A stretch of 27,777 bases of DNA from a virus: the IMG/VR virus record IMGVR_UViG_3300022851_000090, positions 1-27,777 of that record; one strand, given 5' to 3'. This document shows, piece after piece, positions 22,919-27,777 of the stretch. Position numbers and translations under genes: made by a program. Numbering within the stretch: the stretch's first letter is position 1; the number at the start of each line of letters is the position of its first letter. A model generated the notes under the pieces. That model did not search any database. It was not told the origin of the DNA and was given only the letters and a program-made list of their open reading frames with translations.

Positions 22919-23160
22919 TACGGCGCACCACTTATGAAAACAGCTATTTTGTCTTTTTTTATCTCGCCTTTTTCGATGCTGTATTCAAGCCCACATGGAA
23001 AGCATTTTTTACAAAATGAAGTCCCGCTGGATTGCTTTGCAATTTCTACGCTAACGACTCTGAACTTGCCGCTTCTACCGTTGCAGATGGAAGAGCTGTT
23101 CAAGCCTATGTGGTACATTCCGGTTTTCGATCTAAGTATGTTTTCCATTTTGTGCGCCAT
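22918..23160 (-). CDS. Cys-rich small protein preceding the PP-loop gene
   Basis: An 80-residue protein starting at ATG 23160 (MAHKMENILRSKTGMYHIGL). It contains a C-K-K-C-F-P-C cluster near residues 50-56 (SGTSFCKKCFPCGLEYS), suggesting zinc or iron-sulfur binding. The upstream in-frame ATG at 23205 lies in the promoter region, so the downstream start is preferred; AGG lies 6 bases upstream. The stop overlaps the next start (TAATG). First gene of the second minus operon. Function unknown, but pairing with a PP-loop enzyme may be meaningful. Confidence 0.65.
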   Translation of the reverse strand: MAHKMENILRSKTGMYHIGLNSSSICNGRSGKFRVVSVEIAKQSSGTSFCKKCFPCGLEYSIEKGEIKKDKIAVFISGAP

Positions 23161-23182
23161 TGTTTGCCTGTTTATGTCCTCT

Positions 23183-23212
23183 ATTATATACCTTACCGGA
23201 AACATAATACAA
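23183..23212 (-). promoter_or_regulatory. Promoter of the second minus operon
   Basis: On the minus strand TATAAT occupies 23183-23188 and TTGTAT (4 of 6 to the -35 consensus) 23207-23212, with 18 bases between. Initiation would fall near 23176, and the first ATG is at 23160. The -35 hexamer and much of the spacer are covered by the inverted repeat at 23193-23224. Confidence 0.6.
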
Positions 23213-23224
23213 TGTTTCCGGTAA
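23193..23224. repeat. Inverted repeat with 13-base arms, candidate operator
   Basis: TTACCGGAAACAT (23193-23205) is the exact reverse complement of 23212-23224, with a 6-base centre. It overlaps the promoter's spacer and -35 and lies just beyond the helicase stop (23234). No T tract follows on either strand, so it looks more like a binding site than an intrinsic terminator. Confidence 0.75.
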
Positions 23225-23233
23225 TTTTGGGTT

Positions 23234-24580
23234 TTATTTCGCCTTCAAAGCAAGCAACAATTCACGCTGGGTCGCATCCTTATTCGCCAGGACCGACAGC
23301 ACGCGTTCATCCAGGCAACCAGCAGCGACGATATGCAGGATCCGCACAGCGCAAGTTTGGCCCTGGCGATGCAGCCGGGCATTAAACTGCTGGTAGTATT
23401 CCAGGGACCAACACAACCCGAACCAAACAATCAGCGAGCCACCATGCTGCAGGTTTAACCCATGCCCGGCGCTTTGTGGGTGGGCCAACAACATAGAAAT
23501 CTCGCCGCGATTCCAGCGGTCGATCGTTTCCGGGTCCTTGTCCAGCACCACCGCATCGGGAAACCGGGCCTGCAGGCGCTCAAGGTCCGATTTGTAGGAA
23601 TACGCGACCAACATATTCTCGCCAGTATTGTCCTCCACAACATCAACCAGGGCGTCCAGCTTGGCGGTATGCAGCTCGCGGTAGTTTTTGAATTCATCGG
23701 TATAGATTGCGCCATTGCACCATTGCAGTAGCTTATTCGCCAGTACCGCAGCATTAGCCGCCTCGACATCAGCACCATCGGCGAATTCAACCAACAGTTC
23801 GCGCTCGAATTTTTCATATTCGACCTGGACCATTGCTGGCAGCGCAACTGAATAATTGATATTGATGCGCTCGGGCAATTCTAGATAGTCGGCCGCAGCC
23901 ATTGAGATAGCCATCGGCTCAATCAGAGCGTGGATTGTTTTATCAGCACCATCGCGAAGTTTGAACGAATAGCCACCATAGCCCTCGCGCTCAAAGAATC
24001 GTTGCTTGTAGTTGCCAATGGTTCGGCCCAGAGCGGCGCCGAAGTCAATCAGATACATCTGCGACCATATATCCATCAAACCGTTTGGTGCCGGCGTACC
24101 GGTCAACAACACCAAATAGTTGATCAGCGGCGCGATGCTTTTAATCGCCCTAAACCGTTTGGTGCCGGGCGTTTTGAAACTGCTAGATTCATCGATTACG
24201 ACAAAATCAAACGGCCATTTTTTACCGTAGTGCTTGACCAGCCAAGGCACATTCTCTCGGTTGATTGTATAAACATCGTAACCGCCGCGCTGCAGGACAG
24301 CTAACCGATTACGCTCGGTTCCCAGGACGCTACCAACCTTTAGATGGCGTAAGTGGTCCCAACTAGCAACCTCGTTATGCCAAACCGATGCGGCGACGCG
24401 CAACGGCGCAATCACCAGTACTCGGTTAGCCTGGAAAGAGTCCAGCAAATCAACGGCAGCGGTTAAAGCTGTGCAAGTTTTACCCATGCCCAAACCCAAA
24501 AACAATGCACAGCGGCGTTTATCTTTTATGTATTGCACCGCCCGGTTTTGATATGCGTGCATATCATCGCGTAAAAGCAT
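23234..24580 (-). CDS. SNF2-type superfamily II helicase/ATPase
   Basis: A 448-residue protein with helicase motifs in order: I FLGLGMGKTCTAL (residues about 27-39), Ia VLVIAPLRVAASVW, II VVIDESSSFKT, III LLTGTPAPNG, and the C-terminal VI QFNARLHRQGQ. SNF2-like enzymes translocate on double-stranded DNA and remodel protein-DNA complexes. In phage replication modules this member usually follows VRR-NUC, as here. I choose ATG 24580 because GGAGG sits 6 bases upstream; ATG 24586 is too close to it. The start overlaps the VRR-NUC gene by 17 bases. The protein is shorter than cellular SNF2 proteins but both RecA domains are complete. Confidence 0.93.
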   Translation of the reverse strand: MLLRDDMHAYQNRAVQYIKDKRRCALFLGLGMGKTCTALTAAVDLLDSFQANRVLVIAPLRVAASVWHNEVASWDHLRHLKVGSVLGTERNRLAVLQRGGYDVYTINRENVPWLVKHYGKKWPFDFVVIDESSSFKTPGTKRFRAIKSIAPLINYLVLLTGTPAPNGLMDIWSQMYLIDFGAALGRTIGNYKQRFFEREGYGGYSFKLRDGADKTIHALIEPMAISMAAADYLELPERININYSVALPAMVQVEYEKFERELLVEFADGADVEAANAAVLANKLLQWCNGAIYTDEFKNYRELHTAKLDALVDVVEDNTGENMLVAYSYKSDLERLQARFPDAVVLDKDPETIDRWNRGEISMLLAHPQSAGHGLNLQHGGSLIVWFGLCWSLEYYQQFNARLHRQGQTCAVRILHIVAAGCLDERVLSVLANKDATQRELLLALKAK

Positions 24581-24836
24581 TGGCATCCTCCAGGCTATCG
24601 ATCACCCGCACATCGCAACCTAGTGCCCGGCGGCGATGGTGGTCGGCGTGTTGTTTGCGTGTTGGCTTTTTGCCTGGCGCTTTGAGTTCAACAAAGATAA
24701 TCACGCCACCGGGCAAAGTTACCAGGCGATCGGGCACCGAGCGTTTCGCCGGGCTGGTAAATTTCTCAGCGACACCACCAAGCGATTCAACCCTGGCAAC
24801 CAATGCCCGCTCAATATCGCGTTCTAAAATAGTCAT
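24564..24836 (-). CDS. VRR-NUC domain nuclease
   Basis: A 90-residue single-domain nuclease. The core is KRSVPDRLVTLPGGVIIFVE followed by LKAPGKKPTRKQ: the S-x-x-P-D-R, then E-L-K, then Q pattern of VRR-NUC (PD-(D/E)XK type). The acidic pair D (PDR) and E (VELK), with Lys, would bind the catalytic metal. Stand-alone versions cut branched DNA as homodimers, probably Holliday junctions. GAGG lies 7 bases before the ATG. It overlaps the polymerase stop (ATGA) and the helicase start. Confidence 0.93.
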   Translation of the reverse strand: MTILERDIERALVARVESLGGVAEKFTSPAKRSVPDRLVTLPGGVIIFVELKAPGKKPTRKQHADHHRRRALGCDVRVIDSLEDANAFTR

Positions 24837-26596
24837 ACACCCACCTCGCGTAGTAATTTATTCGCCTCGGCAATGTACCGGGCGTCATCAACCCATGCCC
24901 GTTTAAAACCGGATAGGCGTATCAGCGGTATGCCTCCGGTCGATTTGGGGACTAGATTACCGTTGGTGGCGTAGCGGATACTATCTAGTACAGTATTGTT
25001 CACCCAGTAAAATCGCACCGCTTTACCTAGTTTTACCGTCCCACAAACCGCGCCGCCAGTGACCCGGCGAACGGTGACGAACATCAGCGGATCAGCACAA
25101 CCGGCGATGGTATCCTCGATCGGCGTACCGCGAGCAACATACTCGGCAACCGCATGGGGAATGATCGCCATATCAGGGTTTTTGGCGATGCCGGTTTTAG
25201 CAAAAACACCTTTACCTTTTGCGGAACCGTCAGGTTTAACCGCAACATAATTATTCACATCGCGACTCGCCAGCGCCGCATAATCGGTGCGCTCGAGATC
25301 GAAACTGGTATCCAGCATCCAATCAAACGCCACCTCGTCAACGGTACGCTCCAGGGCGGGCGCGAAGTGGCATATAATGCCGTCAGTGTTTGCCGAGCGG
25401 ATAGCAACGCCACTGGCCTCTAGGCGTTCGATTAACATCAACAGACACAACTGCCCGGTTATAGTGGTTTGGATGAGCAATTCAGGCGCATAGAGTTTAG
25501 AGTATTTACTACCCAGTTTACCGAAGGATCCGTTAACTGCGATTTTCAGAGTGTACGCCGTCACTTCATCACCCTGGTGCTTGGCGAGCATCCGCCGATC
25601 AACAATCGACTGATATACATCAAGAAAAGGTTTACCCATCGAGGTAGGCGCCAGTTGCTGCTGCAGTATGATATTGGGGTAATAGCTGGCAACGTCTAGC
25701 TCGCACAACACCAGATCACCAGCAACCAGGTACTGTGCCTTTTCGCATGAATGCAGGCCACCGATACCCATCTGGTAAGAACCGGCGCCTATAACTATTT
25801 TAGTTTGTTTCAGCCAATCTGGAATCTTGACGGCACCATTACCGCCGAGGGTAAATTCAGTGGTTAGTATGCGCTCGAATATTGCTTGCAGCGACGGTCT
25901 AGAAAACGCAACGATGCCAGGGTTTTGATATTGGAAAACCTCGCGGTCAGTATTGGGCCGTTTGACCTGGCGGCCAGTTCGCGCCGCGAGTTCACTGGTT
26001 ATGATTGCCTCGGCTATTTGGGCATCGGATTTGCTACGCAAATCGATACCGTATCGCGCCGACATATCCTCGCGCAGCGCAATTTGAGGAACCAAATTAT
26101 TATACAACCGTTCGGTTTCATCCAAGTCGTTATCGCAGTAATTCATCACCACGTTGCGGTCTAGCCAATCAAGCAACGCATCAGGCTCAATGGGTAAATC
26201 TTGAATGTTAGGCGAACCGAGACGGGCGCCGTAGATTTTTAAACTGACGCGACCCGGCGCGACTTCAAATAGGTCGATGTGGTCCCAACCGCGATTTAGA
26301 CTGATACCCGCATCCTTCGCAACTACCCAACCAGGGGATCGCCCTTTGATAATGCGATCACATAGAATCTTCAGCGACGCCACAGTAGCACCATCGAGCA
26401 GAGCCGCTATCAGAATCAGATCAAAGTTCAAGCCGTTAAAACTGACGGTCGTGTTGTGCTTCATTAGTTTAGCAATACCGGCCAGGTCGGGCGGGTGCCC
26501 ATCGTAGAATTCAAAGCGTTTATATTTGTCGGTCATTAGATGCTTGGCGGATAGCAGAAAGTAGTTTTTATAAATTTCGACATCAATCACGATCAT
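24833..26596 (-). CDS. Family B DNA polymerase with 3'-5' exonuclease motifs
   Basis: A 587-residue protein. Exonuclease motifs: MIVIDVEIYKNYF (Exo I, residues 1-13), SFNGLNFDLI (Exo II, about 52-61) and YCDNDLDET (Exo III). Polymerase motifs: A LCELDVASYYPNI, B LKIAVNGSFGKLG, C RSANTDGII (NTDG instead of DTDS), and a late KGKG element. This is a family B polymerase of modest length. It would copy the phage genome. ATG 26596 is chosen with AAGG upstream; an in-frame upstream TTG lies inside the terminator hairpin and is rejected. It follows a terminator after the DUF2815 gene. Confidence 0.92.
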   Translation of the reverse strand: MIVIDVEIYKNYFLLSAKHLMTDKYKRFEFYDGHPPDLAGIAKLMKHNTTVSFNGLNFDLILIAALLDGATVASLKILCDRIIKGRSPGWVVAKDAGISLNRGWDHIDLFEVAPGRVSLKIYGARLGSPNIQDLPIEPDALLDWLDRNVVMNYCDNDLDETERLYNNLVPQIALREDMSARYGIDLRSKSDAQIAEAIITSELAARTGRQVKRPNTDREVFQYQNPGIVAFSRPSLQAIFERILTTEFTLGGNGAVKIPDWLKQTKIVIGAGSYQMGIGGLHSCEKAQYLVAGDLVLCELDVASYYPNIILQQQLAPTSMGKPFLDVYQSIVDRRMLAKHQGDEVTAYTLKIAVNGSFGKLGSKYSKLYAPELLIQTTITGQLCLLMLIERLEASGVAIRSANTDGIICHFAPALERTVDEVAFDWMLDTSFDLERTDYAALASRDVNNYVAVKPDGSAKGKGVFAKTGIAKNPDMAIIPHAVAEYVARGTPIEDTIAGCADPLMFVTVRRVTGGAVCGTVKLGKAVRFYWVNNTVLDSIRYATNGNLVPKSTGGIPLIRLSGFKRAWVDDARYIAEANKLLREVGV

Positions 26597-26616
26597 AAGG
26601 GGTAGCCTTATCGGAT

Positions 26617-26642
26617 AGAAAAAAGGCCCACCGAAGTGGGCC
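26617..26642 (-). terminator. Intrinsic terminator with UUCG loop between DUF2815 and polymerase genes
   Basis: On the minus strand GGCCCAC-TTCG-GTGGGCC forms a perfect 7-bp stem with a UUCG tetraloop, followed by six T. It starts 18 bases after the DUF2815 stop and ends about 20 bases before the polymerase ATG. This is a textbook rho-independent terminator. Confidence 0.92.
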
Positions 26643-26659
26643 AAAGGGGAGCGCCCGGT

Positions 26660-27196
26660 TTAGCCAAAGATATCATCGTCGGTGTCTGCATCATCAAAGG
26701 CGTCGAAGTCGTCGCCGCTGGCGGTTGAACCACCCTCGCCAAACGCATCGCCATCTTTAAAGAATTGAACACCGAGCAGGTTAGCGTTCACGCGCTTACC
26801 ATATGCATTCTTTTGATACCAAAGTTCGACGCTGGCGTTAACGTAGCACCCCGAATAAATGCGATTGTCGTCGTCAGTTAACGGTGACTTGTCTCGATCG
26901 ATCACCAGCGGGCGCTTTGCGTTCGAGGCTTTTAGTGACCAGGCGTTTTCATAGCCATCATACTCACTATCGACACCGTCTTTAAGGCACAGCTTATCGG
27001 CACCAAGTTTTGCGCCGTCAAGTTTTTCCTTTATGCCGATTTTCATTTCGGACTGGATTGCTTTGATAACATCAGCATGCTGATCTTTATCGAGCAGTAG
27101 CGTTGCCTCGTATTTCGTTTCCTGACCTTCAAAAGTCGCCTTTTGAAACAGTGAAGGAAAGGAGAGTCTTACATTTTTTAGGGAGATTTTAGCCAT
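26660..27196 (-). CDS. DUF2815 ssDNA-binding-like protein
   Basis: A 178-residue protein starting MAKISLKNVRLSFPSLFQKA with KYEATLLLDKDQHADVIKAI, IYSGCYVNASVELWYQKNAY and NLLGVQFFKDGDAFGEGG. This is the DUF2815 pattern, an OB-fold family that probably coats single-stranded DNA in phage replication modules. The C-terminus is very acidic (DDFDAFDDADTDDDIFG), like the tails of SSB proteins that recruit partners. ATG 27196 is chosen with AGGA about 11 bases upstream; an upstream in-frame ATG (27223) has no better site. A strong terminator follows. Confidence 0.88.
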   Translation of the reverse strand: MAKISLKNVRLSFPSLFQKATFEGQETKYEATLLLDKDQHADVIKAIQSEMKIGIKEKLDGAKLGADKLCLKDGVDSEYDGYENAWSLKASNAKRPLVIDRDKSPLTDDDNRIYSGCYVNASVELWYQKNAYGKRVNANLLGVQFFKDGDAFGEGGSTASGDDFDAFDDADTDDDIFG

Positions 27197-27254
27197 TAGT
27201 TCTATTTCCTGTTTTAAGTTCAATTTAACGCCGCAAAGCGCGACGGGGTTAATA

Positions 27255-27777
27255 CTAAGTTAAATCTTCGAAGTCGTCAACTGAAACATTCACCGCCGGG
27301 CGCTTATCCGAATCAACCACCAGTGTCGGTGCGCCATCCTTGGATTGGATCATTGTTGCAAGTTCGGCGGCGCGTTTTTTGCCCACCAGTTTCTCGGCCT
27401 GGGCTGGGCTGATAATTTTAGCAATGTATATTTTATCGTCACTCTCGACGCCAAAGTCATCAACCAGCGTAGTATAAACGACACCATCATCAACCGACCA
27501 GGACCGCGACTGGTTGCCAGCAACCATTTTATAACCGGGGAAATCCTGACCCGACAGCAGCCGATCTTTGACCGTCGCCGCAATCGCATCGAGCCACGAT
27601 AGAATTAACTTCTTATTGGTTAACGCCAGCGCCATCTGCTCATCGGTAAGCGATTCGACCGGCACAACATCGAGGTCGTCAAATTCGGCCATCATCGTTG
27701 CTTCGGTCATTTTCAATAGTGCTGGGCAAGTAGGTTTTGCGTCGCACCATTGGCATTGTTTCTCGCCGGGGATTCGA
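27255..27777 (-). CDS. DUF2800 Cas4/RecB-like nuclease, C-terminal part (partial)
   Basis: The frame is open to the right edge, so the N-terminal nuclease domain lies outside; 173 C-terminal residues remain. It begins with IPGEKQCQWCDAKPTCPALL, a Cys-x-x-Cys...Cys cluster of the Cas4-like iron-sulfur type. The C-terminal half has LTDEQMALALTNKKLILSWL, FPGYKMVAGNQSRSW and later LVVDSDKRPAVNV, as in DUF2800. It is the first gene of the visible replication cluster, 58 bases before the DUF2815 gene. Internal ATG and TTG codons near 27716 are not the true start. Confidence 0.88.
   Translation of the reverse strand, partial: RIPGEKQCQWCDAKPTCPALLKMTEATMMAEFDDLDVVPVESLTDEQMALALTNKKLILSWLDAIAATVKDRLLSGQDFPGYKMVAGNQSRSWSVDDGVVYTTLVDDFGVESDDKIYIAKIISPAQAEKLVGKKRAAELATMIQSKDGAPTLVVDSDKRPAVNVSVDDFEDLT

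Noticed and set aside
23193-23224. Inverted repeat read as an intrinsic terminator of the helicase gene
   Set aside because: No T tract follows on the minus strand, and the repeat overlaps a good promoter; operator is the better reading, though not proven.
22934-23385. Plus-strand open frames of 96 and 117 codons opposite the Cys-rich and helicase genes
   Set aside because: They overlap convincing minus-strand genes and a promoter, and show no domain or ribosome site.
26597-26644. N-terminal extension of the polymerase from an in-frame TTG
   Set aside because: The extension would be encoded by the terminator stem, lacks a ribosome site, and the exonuclease motif starts right after the ATG at 26596.
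1-27777. CRISPR array, tRNA genes, integrase or insertion sequence
   Set aside because: No spaced direct repeats, cloverleaf-like segments, tyrosine/serine recombinase motifs or transposase were noticed on either strand.

Overview
The window reads as about 27.8 kb of a tailed double-stranded DNA phage genome, or a prophage or metagenomic contig of one. The long flexible-tail gene order (tail terminator, tail tube, frameshifted chaperone, tape measure, lambda J-like tip) points to a siphovirus. Host cues are weak. The lambda-like tail tip, P22-like coat and VRR-NUC/SNF2/DUF2800/DUF2815 replication set suggest a proteobacterial host, but nothing here fixes the genus. No tRNA, rRNA, CRISPR array, integrase or IS element was seen. 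Coding is very dense: many neighbouring genes share ATGA, GTGA or TAATG junctions, and no gap exceeds about 75 bases.

Plus strand, 1-20716 (late genes). Packaging: end of the small terminase subunit, large terminase, DUF4055-type portal. Head: SPP1 gp7/Mu F-like minor head protein, scaffold, P22-type coat, small connector proteins. Tail: neck and terminator proteins, tail tube, a chaperone with a -1 slippery site (A AAT TTT at 9758-9764), tape measure with an internal 42-residue duplication, three tail-tip assembly proteins and a 1468-residue J-like receptor-binding protein with repeated modules. Then come a GNAT acetyltransferase, an HExxH protein, a coiled-coil membrane protein, a holin-like protein and a DUF5675 protein.

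Minus strand, 20709-27777. The right part is a replication module read leftwards: a DUF2800 Cas4-like protein (cut by the window end), a DUF2815 ssDNA-binding protein, an intrinsic terminator with a UUCG loop, a family B DNA polymerase, a VRR-NUC nuclease and an SNF2-type helicase. A second minus-strand operon begins at a promoter overlapped by a 13-bp-arm inverted repeat (23193-23224). It encodes a Cys-rich protein, a PAPS-reductase-like PP-loop protein and a string of very small proteins, ending tail-to-tail with the late operon.

The most striking element lies in the minor head gene. An intein (3625-4443) interrupts the protein just before the Cys of its conserved H-x-N-C motif. Almost the whole intein is also coding on the opposite strand, in exact codon register, for a 249-residue protein with an N-terminal helix-turn-helix and a Vsr/PD-(D/E)XK-like nuclease core. 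That antisense gene has its own Shine-Dalgarno and an extended -10 promoter (TGTTATAAT), both inside the intein. Intein and putative homing endonuclease would thus form one self-contained mobile unit written on both strands of about 820 bp.
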